The notes below the pieces were generated by a model. That model saw nothing but the letters and a program-made list of their open reading frames with translations. It searched no databases and was not told the DNA's origin. Position numbers and translations under genes: made by a program. A stretch of DNA of 64,000 nt from Cladorhizidae sp. MBARI D1340-BT2 (lineage: Eukaryota; Porifera; Demospongiae; Poecilosclerida; Cladorhizidae), in assembly GCA_028752905.1 (NCBI GenBank), contig JAQNBH010000004.1, positions 30,910,251 through 30,974,250 of the forward strand. The letters run 5' to 3'. Positions within the stretch are counted from its first letter, which is position 1. Each line of letters opens with the position of its first letter. This document shows positions 1-16,600 of this stretch, piece after piece.

Positions 1-2199
1 CACCTAGGTATAGACACTGACTGCACCCCACTATCACCTAGGTATAGACACTGACTCCACCCCACTATCACCTAGGTATAGATACTGACTGCACCCCACT
101 ATCACCTAGGTATAGACACTGACTGCACCCCACTATCACCTAGGTATAGACACTGACTACACCCCACTATCACCTAGGTATAGACACTGACTGCACCCCA
201 CTATCACCTAGGTATAGACACTGACTGCACCCCACTATCACCTAGGTATAGACACTGACTCCACCCCACTATCACCTAGGTATAGACACTGACTGCACCC
301 CACTATCACCTAGGTATAGACACTGACTGCACCCCACTATCACCTAGGTATAGACACTGACTGCACCCTACTATCACCTAGGTATAGACACTGACTGCAC
401 CCCACTATCACCTAGGTATAGATACTGACTGCACCCCACTATCACCTAGGTGACACTGACTGCACCCCACTATCACCTAGGTATAGACACTGACTGCACC
501 CCACTATCACCTAGGAGACACTGACTGCACCCCACTATCACCTAGGTATAGACACTGACTGCACCCCACTATCACCTAGGTATAGACACTGACTCCACCC
601 CACTATCACCTAGGTATAGACACTGACTGCACCCTACTATCACCTAGGTATAGACACTGACTGCACCCCACTATCACCTAGGTATAGATACTGACTGCAC
701 CCCACTATCACCTAGGTGACACTGACTGCACCCCACTATCACCTAGGAGACACTGACTGCACCCCACTATCACCTAGGTATAGACACTGACTGCACCCCA
801 CTATCACCTAGGTATAGACACTGACTGCACCCCACTATCACCTAGGTATAGACACTGACTGCACCCCACTATCACCTAGGTATAGACACTGACTGCACCC
901 CACTATCACCTAGGTATAGACACTGACTGCACCCCACTATCACCTAGGTATAGACACTGACTCCACCCCACTATCACCTAGGTATAGACACTGACTCCAC
1001 CCCACTATCACCTAGGTATAGACACTGACTGCACCCCACTATCACCTAGGTATAGACACTGACTCCACCCCACTATCACCTAGGTATAGACACTGACTGC
1101 ACCCCACTATCACCTAGGTATAGACACTGACTGCACCCCACTATCACCTAGGTATAGACACTGACTGCACCCCACTATCACCTAGGTATAGACACTGACT
1201 CCACCCCACTATCACCTAGGTATAGACACTGACTCCACCCCACTATCACCTAGGTATAGACACTGACTGCACCCCACTATCACCTAGGTATAGACACTGA
1301 CTGCACCCCACTATCACCTAGGTATAGACACTGACTGCACCCCACTATCACCTAGGTATAGACACTGACTGCACCCCACTATCACCTAGGTATAGACACT
1401 GACTGCACCCCACTATCACCTAGGTGACACTGACTGCACCCCACTATCACCTAGGTATAGACACTGACTGCACCCCACTATCACCTAGGTGACACTGACT
1501 GCACCCCACTATCACCTAGGTATAGACACTGACTGCACCCCACTATCACCTAGGTATAGACACTGACTCCACCCCACTATCACCTAGGTATAGACACTGA
1601 CTCCACCCCACTATCACCTAGGTATAGACACTGACTGCACCCCACTATCACCTAGGTATAGACACTGACTGCACCCCACTATCACCTAGGTATAGACACT
1701 GACTGCACCCCACTATCACCTAGGTATAGACACTGACTGTACCCCACTATCACCTAGGTATAGACACTGACTGCACCCCACTATCACCTAGGTATAGACA
1801 CTGACTGCACCCCACTATCACCTAGGTATAGACACTGACTACACCCCACTATCACCTAGGTATAGACACTGACTGCACCCCACTATCACCTAGGTATAGA
1901 CACTGACTGCACCCCACTATCACCTAGGTATAGACACTGACTACACCCCACTATCACCTAGGTATAGACACTGACTGCACCCCACTATCACCTAGGTATG
2001 GACACTGACTGCACCCCACTATCACCTAGGTATAGACACTGACTGCACCCCACTATCACCTAGGTATAGACACTGACTGCACCCCACTATCACCTAGGTA
2101 TAGACACTGACTGCACCCCACTATCACCTAGGTATAGATACTGACTGCACCCCACTATCACCTAGGTGACACTGACTGCACCCCACTATCACCTAGGTA

Positions 2200-5100
2200 T
2201 AGACACTGACTGCACCCCACTATCACCTAGGTATAGACACTGACTGCACCCCACTATCACCTAGGTATAGACACTGACTGCACCCCACTATCACCTAGGT
2301 ATAGACACTGACTGCACCCCACTATCACCTAGGTATAGACACTGACTGCACCCCACTATCACCTAGGTATAGACACTGACTGCACCCCACTATCACCTAG
2401 GTATAGACACTGACTGCACCCCACTATCACCTAGGTATAGACACTGACTGCACCCCACTATCACCTAGGTATAGACACTGACTCCACCCCACTATCACCT
2501 AGGTATAGACACTGACTGCACCTCACTATCACCTAGGTATAGACACTGACTGCACCCCACTATCACCTAGGTATAGACACTGACTCCACCCCACTATCAC
2601 CTAGGTATAGACACTGACTGCACCCCACTATCACCTAGGTATAGACACTGACTGCACCCCACTATCACCTAGGTGACACTGACTGCACCCCATTATCACC
2701 TAGGTATAGGCACTGACTGCACCCCACTATCACCTAGGTATAGACACTGACTCCACCCCACTATCACCTAGGTGACACTGACTGCACCCCACTATCACCT
2801 AGGTATAGACACTGACTGCACCCCACTATCACCTAGGTGACACTGACTGCACCCCACTATCACCTAGGTATAGACACTGACTGTACCCCACTATCACCTA
2901 GGTATAGACACTGACTGCACCCCACTATCACCTAGGTATAGACACTGACTGCACCCCACTATCACCTAGGTATAGACACTGACTGCACCCCACTATCACC
3001 TAGGTATAGACACTGACTCCACCCCACTATCACCTAGGTATAGACACTGACTCCACCCCACTATCACCTAGGTATAGACACTGACTGCACCCCACTATCA
3101 CCTAGGTATAGACACTGACTGCACCCCACTATCACCTAGGTATAGACACTGACTGCACCCCACTATCACCTAGGTATAGACACTGACTGCACCCCACTAT
3201 CACCTAGGTATAGATACTGACTGCACCCCACTATCACCTAGGTGACACTGACTGCACCCCACTATCACCTAGGTATAGACACTGACTGCACCCCACTATC
3301 ACCTAGGAGACACTGACTGCACCCCACTATCACCTAGGTATAGACACTGACTGCACCCCACTATCACCTAGGTATAGACACTGACTGCACCCCACTATCA
3401 CCTAGGTGACACTGACTGCACCCCACTATCACCTAGGTATAGGCACTGACTGCACCCCACTATCACCTAGGTATAGACACTGACTCCACCCCACTATCAC
3501 CTAGGTATAGACACTGACTCCACCCCACTATCACCTAGGTATAGACACTGACTGCACCCCACTATCACCTAGGTATAGACACTGACTGCACCCCACTATC
3601 ACCTAGGTATAGACACTGACTGCACCCCACTATCACCTAGGTATAGACACTGACTGCACCCCACTATCACCTAGGTGACACTGACTGCACCCCACTATCA
3701 CCTAGGTATAGACACTGACTGCACCCCACTATCACCTAGGTATAGACACTGACTGCACCCACTATCACCTAGGTATAGACACTGACTGCACCCCACTATC
3801 ACCTAGGTATAGACACTGACTGCACCCCACTATCACCTAGGTATAGACACTGACTCCACCCCACTATCACCTAGGTATAGACACTGACTCCACCCCACTA
3901 TCACCTAGGTATAGACACTGACTGCACCCCACTATCACCTAGGTATAGACACTGACTGCACCCCACTATCACCTAGGTATAGACACTGACTGCACCCCAC
4001 TATCACCTAGGTATAGACACTGACTGCACCCCACTATCACCTAGGTATAGACACTGACTGCACCCCACTATCACCTATGTATAGACACTGACTGCACCCC
4101 ACTATCACCTAGGTGACACTGACTGCACCCCACTATCACCTAGGTATAGACACTGACTGCACCCCACTATCACCTAGGAGACACTGACTGCACCCCACTA
4201 TCACCTAGGTATAGACACTGACTGCACCCCACTATCACCTAGGTATAGACACTGACTGCACCCCACTATCACCTATGTATAGACACTGACTGCACCCCAC
4301 TATCACCTAGGTGACACTGACTGCACCCCACTATCACCTAGGTATAGGCACTGACTGCACCCCACTATCACCTAGGTATAGACACTGACTGTACCCCACT
4401 ATCACCTAGGTATAGACACTGACTGCACCCCACTATCACCTAGGTATAGACACTGACTGCACCCCACTATCACCTAGGTATAGACACTGACTACACCCCA
4501 CTATCACCTAGGTGACACTGACTGCACCCCACTATCACCTAGGTATAGGCACTGACTGCACCCCACTATCACCTAGGTATAGACACTGACTGTACCCCAC
4601 TATCACCTAGGTATAGACACTGACTACACCCACACTATCACCTAGGTATAGACACTGACTGCACCCCACTATCACCTAGGTATAGACACTGACTACACCC
4701 CACTATCACCTAGGTATAGACACTGACTACACCCCACTATCACCTAGGTATAGACACTGACTGTACCCCACTATCACCTAGGTATAGACACTGACTACAC
4801 CCCACTATCACCTAGGTATAGACACTGACTACACCCCACTATCACCTAGGTATAGACACTGACTCCACCCCACTATCACCTAGGTATAGACACTGACTGC
4901 ACCCCACTATCACCTAGGTATAGACACTGACTGCACCTCACTATCACCTAGGTATAGATACTGACTGCACCCCACTATCACCTAGGTGACACTGACTGCA
5001 CCCCACTATCACCTAGGTATAGACACTGACTGCACCCCACTATCACCTAGGAGACACTGACTGCACCCCACTATCACCTAGGTATAGACACTGACTACAC

Positions 5101-8100
5101 CCCACTATCACCTAGGTATAGACACTGACTGCACCCCACTATCACCTAGGTATAGACACTGACTGCACCCCACTATCACCTATGTATAGACACTGACTGC
5201 ACCCCACTATCACCTAGGTGACACTGACTGCACCCCACTATCACCTAGGTATAGGCACTGACTGCACCCCACTATCACCTAGGTATAGACACTGACTACA
5301 CCCCACTATCACCTAGGTATAGACACTGACTGCACCCCACTATCACCTAGGTATAGACACTGACTGTACCCCACTATCACCTAGGTATAGACACTGACTG
5401 CACCCCACTATCACCTAGGTATAGACACTGACTGCACCCCACTATCACCTAGGTATAGACACTGACTGCACCCCACTATCACCTAGGTATAGACACTGAC
5501 TACACCCCACACTCACCTAGGTATAGACACTGACTGCACCCCACTATCACCTAGGTATGGACACTGACTGCACCCCACTATCACCTAGGTATAGACACTG
5601 ACTACACCCCACTATCACCTAGGTATAGACACTGACTGCACCCCACTATCACCTAGGTATACACACTGACTGCACCCCACTATCACCTAGGTATAGACAC
5701 TGACTGCACCCCACTATCACCTAGGTATAGACACTGACTCCACCCCACTATCACCTAGGTATAGACACTGACTGCACCCCACTATCACCTAGGTATAGAC
5801 ACTGACTGCACCCCACTATCACCTAGGTATAGACACTGACTACACCCCACTATCACCTAGGTGACACTGACTGCACCCCACTATCACCTAGGTATAGACA
5901 CTGACTGCACCCCACTATCACCTAGGTATAGACACTGACTGCACCCCACTATCACCTAGGTATAGACACTGACTGCACCCCACTATCACCTAGGTATAGA
6001 CACTGACTACACCCCACTATCACCTAGGTATAGACACTGACTGCACCCCACTATCACCTAGGTATAGACACTGACTCCACCCCACTATCACCTAGGTATA
6101 GACACTGACTCCACCCCACTATCACCTAGGTATAGACACTGACTGCACCCCACTATCACCTAGGTATAGACACTGACTGCACCCCACTATCACCTAGGTA
6201 TAGATACTGACTGCACCCCACTATCACCTAGGTGACACTGACTGCACCCCACTATCACCTAGGTATAGACACTGACTGCACCCCACTATCACCTAGGAGA
6301 CACTGACTGCACCCCACTATCACCTAGGTATAGACACTGACTGCACCCCACTATCACCTAGGTATAGACACTGACTGCACCCCACTATCACCTAGGTATA
6401 GACACTGACTGCACCCCACTATCACCTAGGTATAGACACTGACTGCACCCCACTATCACCTAGGTATAGACACTGACTGCACCCCACTATCACCTAGGTA
6501 TAGATACTGACTGCACCCCACTATCACCTAGGTGACAGTGACTGCACCCCACTATCACCTAGGTATAGACACTGACTGCACCCCACTATCACCTAGGAGA
6601 CACTGACTGCACCCCATTATCACCTAGGTATAGACACTGACTGCACCCCACTATCACCTAGGTATAGACACTGACTACACCCCACTATCACCTAGGTATA
6701 GACACTGACTGCACCCCACTATCACCTAGGTATAGACACTGACTGCACCCCACTATCACCTAGGTATAGATACTGACTGCACCCCACTATCACCTAGGTG
6801 ACACTGACTGCACCCCACTATCACCTAGGTATAGACACTGACTGCACCCCACTATCACCTAGGTATAGACACTGACTGCACCCCACTATCACCTAGGTAT
6901 AGACACTGACTGCACCCCACTATCACCTAGGTATAGACACTGACTGCACCCCACTATCACCTAGGTATAGACACTGACTGCACCCCACTATCACCTAGGT
7001 ATAGACACTGACTGCACCCCACTATCACCTAGGTATAGACACTGACTGCACCCCACTATCACCTAGGTATAGACACTGACTCCACCCCACTATCACCTAG
7101 GTATAGACACTGACTGCACCTCACTATCACCTAGGTATAGACACTGACTGCACCCCACTATCACCTAGGTATAGACACTGACTCCACCCCACTATCACCT
7201 AGGTATAGACACTGACTGCACCCCACTATCACCTAGGTATAGACACTGACTGCACCCCACTATCACCTAGGTGACACTGACTGCACCCCACTATCACCTA
7301 GGTATAGGCACTGACTGCACCCCACTATCACCTAGGTATAGACACTGACTCCACCCCACTATCACCTAGGTGACACTGACTGCACCCCACTATCACCTAG
7401 GTATAGACACTGACTGCACCCCACTATCACCTAGGTGACACTGACTGCACCCCACTATCACCTAGGTATAGACACTGACTGTACCCCACTATCACCTAGG
7501 TATAGACACTGACTGCACCCCACTATCACCTAGGTATAGACACTGACTGCACCCCACTATCACCTAGGTATAGACACTGACTGCACCCCACTATCACCTA
7601 GGTATAGACACTGACTCCACCCCACTATCACCTAGGTATAGACACTGACTCCACCCCACTATCACCTAGGTATAGACACTGACTGCACCCCACTATCACC
7701 TAGGTATAGACACTGACTGCACCCCACTATCACCTAGGTATAGACACTGACTGCACCCCACTATCACCTAGGTATAGACACTGACTGCACCCCACTATCA
7801 CCTAGGTATAGATACTGACTGCACCCCACTATCACCTAGGTGACACTGACTGCACCCCACTATCACCTAGGTATAGACACTGACTGCACCCCACTATCAC
7901 CTAGGAGACACTGACTGCACCCCACTATCACCTAGGTATAGACACTGACTGCACCCCACTATCACCTAGGTATAGACACTGACTGCACCCCACTATCACC
8001 TAGGTATAGACACTGACTGCACCCCACTATCACCTAGGTGACACTGACTGCACCCCACTATCACCTAGGTATAGGCACTGACTGCACCCCACTATCACCT

Positions 8101-9400
8101 AGGTATAGACACTGACTCCACCCCACTATCACCTAGGTATAGACACTGACTCCACCCCACTATCACCTAGGTATAGACACTGACTGCACCCCACTATCAC
8201 CTAGGTATAGACACTGACTGCACCCCACTATCACCTAGGTATAGACACTGACTGCACCCCACTATCACCTAGGTATAGACACTGACTGCACCCCACTATC
8301 ACCTAGGTGACACTGACTGCACCCCACTATCACCTAGGTATAGACACTGACTGCACCCCACTATCACCTAGGTATAGACACTGACTGCACCCACTATCAC
8401 CTAGGTATAGACACTGACTGCACCCCACTATCACCTAGGTATAGACACTGACTGCACCCCACTATCACCTAGGTATAGACACTGACTCCACCCCACTATC
8501 ACCTAGGTATAGACACTGACTCCACCCCACTATCACCTAGGTATAGACACTGACTGCACCCCACTATCACCTAGGTATAGACACTGACTGCACCCCACTA
8601 TCACCTAGGTATAGACACTGACTGCACCCCACTATCACCTAGGTATAGACACTGACTGCACCCCACTATCACCTAGGTATAGACACTGACTGCACCCCAC
8701 TATCACCTATGTATAGACACTGACTGCACCCCACTATCACCTAGGTATAGACACTGACTGCACCCCACTATCACCTAGGTATAGACACTGACTGCACCCC
8801 ACTATCACCTAGGAGACACTGACTGCACCCCACTATCACCTAGGTATAGACACTGACTGCACCCCACTATCACCTAGGTATAGACACTGACTGCACCCCA
8901 CTATCACCTATGTATAGACACTGACTGCACCCCACTATCACCTAGGTGACACTGACTGCACCCCACTATCACCTAGGTATAGGCACTGACTGCACCCCAC
9001 TATCACCTAGGTATAGACACTGACTGTACCCCACTATCACCTAGGTATAGACACTGACTACACCCCACTATCACCTAGGTATAGACACTGACTACACCCC
9101 ACTATCACCTAGGTATAGACACTGACTGCACCCCACTATCACCTAGGTATAGACACTGACTGCACCCCACTATCACCTAGGTATAGACACTGACTGTACC
9201 CCACTATCACCTAGGTATAGACACTGACTACACCCCACTATCACCTAGGTATAGACACTGACTACACCCCACTATCACCTAGGTATAGACACTGACTCCA
9301 CCCCACTATCACCTAGGTATAGACACTGACTGCACCCCACTATCACCTAGGTATAGACACTGACTGCACCTCACTATCACCTAGGTATAGATACTGACTG
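2200..9400. repeat. Older block duplication of about 4.6 kb within the satellite
   Basis: The variant GCACCTCAC near 2519 recurs near 7117 (about 4598 bp). A unit lacking one C (3758 and 8390) and CCTATG (4074 and 8706) both recur at 4632 bp. The 34-bp difference between offsets is one unit gained or lost. This suggests segmental duplication inside the array, distinct from the 3.1-3.4 kb blocks further right. Confidence 0.75.
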
Positions 9401-10611
9401 CACCTCACTATCACCTAGGTATAGACACTGACTGCACCCCACTATCACCTAGGTGACACTGACTGCACCCCACTATCACCTAGGTATAGACACTGACTGC
9501 ACCCCACTATCACCTAGGAGACACTGACTGCACCCCACTATCACCTAGGTATAGACACTGACTACACCCCACTATCACCTAGGTATAGACACTGACTGCA
9601 CCCCACTATCACCTAGGTATAGGCACTGACTGCACCCCACTATCACCTAGGTATAGACACTGACTGCACCCCACTATCACCTAGGTATAGACACTGACTG
9701 CACCCCACTATCACCTAGGTATAGACACTGACTACACCCCACTATCACCTAGGTATAGACACTGACTACACCCCACTATCACCTAGGTATAGACACTGAC
9801 TACACCCCACTATCACCTAGGTATAGACACTGACTACACCCCACTATCACCTAGGTATGGACACTGACTACACCCCACTATCACCTAGGTATAGACACTG
9901 ACTACACCCCACTATCACCTAGGTATAGACACTGACTGCACCCCACTATCACCTAGGTATAGACACTGACTCCACCCCACTATCACCTAGGTATAGACAC
10001 TGACTACACCCCACTATCACCTAGGTATAGACACTGACTGCACCCCACTATCACCTAGGTATAGACACTGACTCCACCCCACTATCACCTAGGTATAGAC
10101 ACTGACTCCACCCCACTATCACCTAGGTATAGACACTGACTGCACCCCACTATCACCTAGGTATAGACACTGACTGCACCCCACTATCACCTAGGTATAG
10201 ATACTGACTGCACCCCACTATCACCTAGGTGACACTGACTGCACCCCACTATCACCTAGGTATAGACACTGACTGCACCCCACTATCACCTAGGAGACAC
10301 TGACTGCACCCCACTATCACCTAGGTATAGACACTGACTGCACCCCACTATCACCTAGGTATAGACACTGACTGCACCCCACTATCACCTAGGTATAGAC
10401 ACTGACTGCACCCCACTATCACCTAGGTATAGACACTGACTGCACCCCACTATCACCTAGGTATAGACACTGACTGCACCCCACTATCACCTAGGTATAG
10501 ATACTGACTGCACCCCACTATCACCTAGGTGACACTGACTGCACCCCACTATCACCTAGGTATAGACACTGACTGCACCCCACTATCACCTAGGAGACAC
10601 TGACTGCACCC

Positions 10612-13600
10612 CATTATCACCTAGGTATAGACACTGACTGCACCCCACTATCACCTAGGTATAGACACTGACTGCACCCCACTATCACCTAGGTATAGAC
10701 ACTGACTGCACCCCACTATCACCTAGGTGACACTGACTGCACCCCACTATCACCTAGGTATAGGCACTGACTGCACCCCACTATCACCTAGGTATAGACA
10801 CTGACTCCACCCCACTATCACCTAGGTATAGACACTGACTGCACCCCACTATCACCTAGGTATAGACACTGACTGCACCCCACTATCACCTAGGTATAGA
10901 CACTGACTGCACCCCACTATCACCTAGGTATAGACACTGACTGCACCCCACTATCACCTAGGTATAGATACTGACTGCACCCCACTATCACCTAGGTGAC
11001 ACTGACTGCACCCCACTATCACCTAGGTATAGACACTGACTGCACCCCACTATCACCTAGGAGACACTGACTGCACCCCACTATCACCTAGGTATAGGCA
11101 CTGACTGCACCCCACTATCACCTAGGAGACACTGACTGCACCCCACTATCACCTAGGTATAGACACTGACTGCACCCCACTATCACCTAGGTATAGACAC
11201 TGACTGCACCCCACTATCACCTAGGTATAGACACTGACTGCACCCCACTATCACCTAGGTATAGACACTGACTGCACCCCACTATCACCTAGGTATAGAT
11301 ACTGACTGCACCCCACTATCACCTAGGAGACACTGACTGCACCCCACTATCACCTAGGTATAGGCACTGACTGCACCCCACTATCACCTAGGAGACACTG
11401 ACTGCACCCCACTATCACCTAGGTATAGACACTGACTGCACCCCACTATCACCTAGGAGACACTGACTGCACCCCACTATCACCTAGGTATAGACACTGA
11501 CTGCACCTCACTATCACCTAGGTATAGACACTGACTGCACCCCACTATCACCTAGGCATAGACACTGACTGCACCCCACTATCACCTAGGTATAGACACT
11601 GACTCCACCCCACTATCACCTAGGTATAGACACTGACTGCACCCCACTATCACCTAGGTATAGACACTGACTCCACCCCACTATCACCTAGGTATAGACA
11701 CTGACTGCACCCCACTATCACCTAGGTATAGACACTGACTACACCCCACTATCACCTAGGTATAGACACTGACTGCACCCCACTATCACCTAGGTATAGA
11801 CACTGACTGCACCCCACTATCACCTAGGTATGGACACTGACTGCACCCCACTATCACCTAGGTATAGACACTGACTGCACCCACTATCACCTAGGTATAG
11901 ACACTGACTGCACCCCACTATCACCTAGGTATAGACACTGACTGCACCCCACTATCACCTAGGTATAGACACTGACTGCACCCCACTATCACCTAGGTAT
12001 AGACACTGACTGCACCCCACTATCACCTAGGTATAGACACTGACTGCACCCCACTATCACCTAGGTATAGACACTGACTGCACCCCACTATCACCTAGGT
12101 ATAGACACTGACTGCACCCCACTATCACCTAGGTATAGACACTGACTGCACCCCACTATCACCTAGGTATAGACACTGACTGCACCCCACTATCACCTAG
12201 GTATAGACACTGACTGCACCCCACTATCACCTAGGTATAGACACTGACTGCACCCCACTATCACCTAGGTATAGACACTGACTGCACCCCACTATCACCT
12301 AGGTATAGACACTGACTGCACCCCACTATCACCTAGGTATAGACACTGACTACACCCCACTATCACCTAGGTATAGACACTGACTACACCCCACACTCAC
12401 CTAGGTATAGACACTGACTGCACCCCACTATCACCTAGGTATAGACACTGACTGCACCCCACTATCACCTAGGTATAGACACTGACTGCACCCCACTATC
12501 ACCTAGGTATAGACACTGACTGCACCCCACTATCACCTAGGTATAGACACTGACTACACCCCACTATCACCTAGGTATAGACACTGACTGCACCCCACTA
12601 TCACCTAGGTATAGACACTGACTGCACCCCACTATCACCTAGGTATAGACACTGACTGCACCCACTATCACCTAGGTATAGACACTGACTGCACCCCACT
12701 ATCACCTAGGTATAGACACTGACTGCACCCCACTATCACCTAGGTATAGACACTGACTGCACCCCACTATCACCTAGGTATAGACACTGACTGCACCCCA
12801 CTATCACCTAGGTATAGACACTGACTGCACCCCACTATCACCTAGGTATAGACACTGACTACACCCCACTATCACCTAGGTATAGACACTGACTACACCC
12901 CACTATCACCTAGGTATAGACACTGACTGCACCCCACTATCACCTAGGTATAGACACTGACTGTACCCCACTATCACCTAGGTATAGACACTGACTACAC
13001 CCCACTATCACCTAGGTATAGACACTGACTGCACCTCACTATCACCTAGGTATAGACACTGAGTACACCCCACTATCACCTAGGTATAGACACTGACTGC
13101 ACCCACTATCACCTCGGTATAGACACTGACTACACCCCACTATCACCTAGGTATAGACACTGACTACACCCCACTATCACCTAGGTATAGACACTGACTA
13201 CACCCCACTATCACCTAGGTATAGACACTGACTACACCCCACTATCACCTAGGTATGGACACTGACTACACCCCACTATCACCTAGGTATAGACACTGAC
13301 TACACCCCACTATCACCTAGGTATAGACACTGACTGCACCCCACTATCACCTAGGTATAGACACTGACTCCACCCCACTATCACCTAGGTATAGACACTG
13401 ACTACACCCCACTATCACCTAGGTATAGACACTGACTGCACCCCACTATCACCTAGGTATAGACACTGACTCCACCCCACTATCACCTAGGTATAGACAC
13501 TGACTCCACCCCACTATCACCTAGGTATAGACACTGACTGCACCCCACTATCACCTAGGTATAGACACTGACTGCACCCCACTATCACCTAGGTATAGAT

Positions 13601-16600
13601 ACTGACTGCACCCCACTATCACCTAGGTGACACTGACTGCACCCCACTATCACCTAGGTATAGACACTGACTGCACCCCACTATCACCTAGGAGACACTG
13701 ACTGCACCCCACTATCACCTAGGTATAGACACTGACTGCACCCCACTATCACCTAGGTATAGACACTGACTGCACCCCACTATCACCTAGGTATAGACAC
13801 TGACTGCACCCCACTATCACCTAGGTATAGACACTGACTGCACCCCACTATCACCTAGGTATAGACACTGACTGCACCCCACTATCACCTAGGTATAGAT
13901 ACTGACTGCACCCCACTATCACCTAGGTGACACTGACTGCACCCCACTATCACCTAGGTATAGACACTGACTGCACCCCACTATCACCTAGGAGACACTG
14001 ACTGCACCCCATTATCACCTAGGTATAGACACTGACTGCACCCCACTATCACCTAGGTATAGACACTGACTGCACCCCACTATCACCTAGGTATAGACAC
14101 TGACTGCACCCCACTATCACCTAGGTGACACTGACTGCACCCCACTATCACCTAGGTATAGGCACTGACTGCACCCCACTATCACCTAGGTATAGACACT
14201 GACTCCACCCCACTATCACCTAGGTATAGACACTGACTGCACCCCACTATCACCTAGGTATAGACACTGACTGCACCCCACTATCACCTAGGTATAGACA
14301 CTGACTGCACCCCACTATCACCTAGGTATAGACACTGACTGCACCCCACTATCACCTAGGTATAGATACTGACTGCACCCCACTATCACCTAGGTGACAC
14401 TGACTGCACCCCACTATCACCTAGGTATAGACACTGACTGCACCCCACTATCACCTAGGAGACACTGACTGCACCCCACTATCACCTAGGTATAGGCACT
14501 GACTGCACCCCACTATCACCTAGGAGACACTGACTGCACCCCACTATCACCTAGGTATAGACACTGACTGCACCCCACTATCACCTAGGTATAGACACTG
14601 ACTGCACCCCACTATCACCTAGGTATAGACACTGACTGCACCCCACTATCACCTAGGTATAGACACTGACTGCACCCCACTATCACCTAGGTATAGATAC
14701 TGACTGCACCCCACTATCACCTAGGAGACACTGACTGCACCCCACTATCACCTAGGTATAGGCACTGACTGCACCCCACTATCACCTAGGAGACACTGAC
14801 TGCACCCCACTATCACCTAGGTATAGACACTGACTGCACCCCACTATCACCTAGGAGACACTGACTGCACCCCACTATCACCTAGGTATAGACACTGACT
14901 GCACCTCACTATCACCTAGGTATAGACACTGACTGCACCCCACTATCACCTAGGCATAGACACTGACTGCACCCCACTATCACCTAGGTATAGACACTGA
15001 CTCCACCCCACTATCACCTAGGTATAGACACTGACTGCACCCCACTATCACCTAGGTATAGACACTGACTCCACCCCACTATCACCTAGGTATAGACACT
15101 GACTGCACCCCACTATCACCTAGGTATAGACACTGACTACACCCCACTATCACCTAGGTATAGACACTGACTGCACCCCACTATCACCTAGGTATAGACA
15201 CTGACTGCACCCCACTATCACCTAGGTATGGACACTGACTGCACCCCACTATCACCTAGGTATAGACACTGACTGCACCCACTATCACCTAGGTATAGAC
15301 ACTGACTGCACCCCACTATCACCTAGGTATAGACACTGACTGCACCCCACTATCACCTAGGTATAGACACTGACTGCACCCCACTATCACCTAGGTATAG
15401 ACACTGACTGCACCCCACTATCACCTAGGTATAGACACTGACTGCACCCCACTATCACCTAGGTATAGACACTGACTGCACCCCACTATCACCTAGGTAT
15501 AGACACTGACTGCACCCCACTATCACCTAGGTATAGACACTGACTGCACCCCACTATCACCTAGGTATAGACACTGACTGCACCCCACTATCACCTAGGT
15601 ATAGACACTGACTGCACCCCACTATCACCTAGGTATAGACACTGACTGCACCCCACTATCACCTAGGTATAGACACTGACTACACCCCACTATCACCTAG
15701 GTATAGACACTGACTACACCCCACACTCACCTAGGTATAGACACTGACTGCACCCCACTATCACCTAGGTATAGACACTGACTGCACCCCACTATCACCT
15801 AGGTATAGACACTGACTGCACCCCACTATCACCTAGGTATAGACACTGACTGCACCCCACTATCACCTAGGTATAGACACTGACTGCACCCCACTATCAC
15901 CTAGGTATAGACACTGACTACACCCCACTATCACCTAGGTATAGACACTGACTGCACCCCACTATCACCTAGGTATAGACACTGACTGCACCCCACTATC
16001 ACCTAGGTATAGACACTGACTGCACCCACTATCACCTAGGTATAGACACTGACTGCACCCCACTATCACCTAGGTATAGACACTGACTGCACCCCACTAT
16101 CACCTAGGTATAGACACTGACTGCACCCCACTATCACCTAGGTATAGACACTGACTGCACCCCACTATCACCTAGGTATAGACACTGACTGCACCCCACT
16201 ATCACCTAGGTATAGACACTGACTACACCCCACTATCACCTAGGTATAGACACTGACTACACCCCACTATCACCTAGGTATAGACACTGACTACACCCCA
16301 CTATCACCTAGGTATGGACACTGACTACACCCCACTATCACCTAGGTATAGACACTGACTACACCCCACTATCACCTAGGTATAGACACTGACTGCACCC
16401 CACTATCACCTAGGTATAGACACTGACTCCACCCCACTATCACCTAGGTATAGACACTGACTACACCCCACTATCACCTAGGTATAGACACTGACTGCAC
16501 CCCACTATCACCTAGGTATAGACACTGACTCCACCCCACTATCACCTAGGTATAGACACTGACTCCACCCCACTATCACCTAGGTATAGACACTGACTGC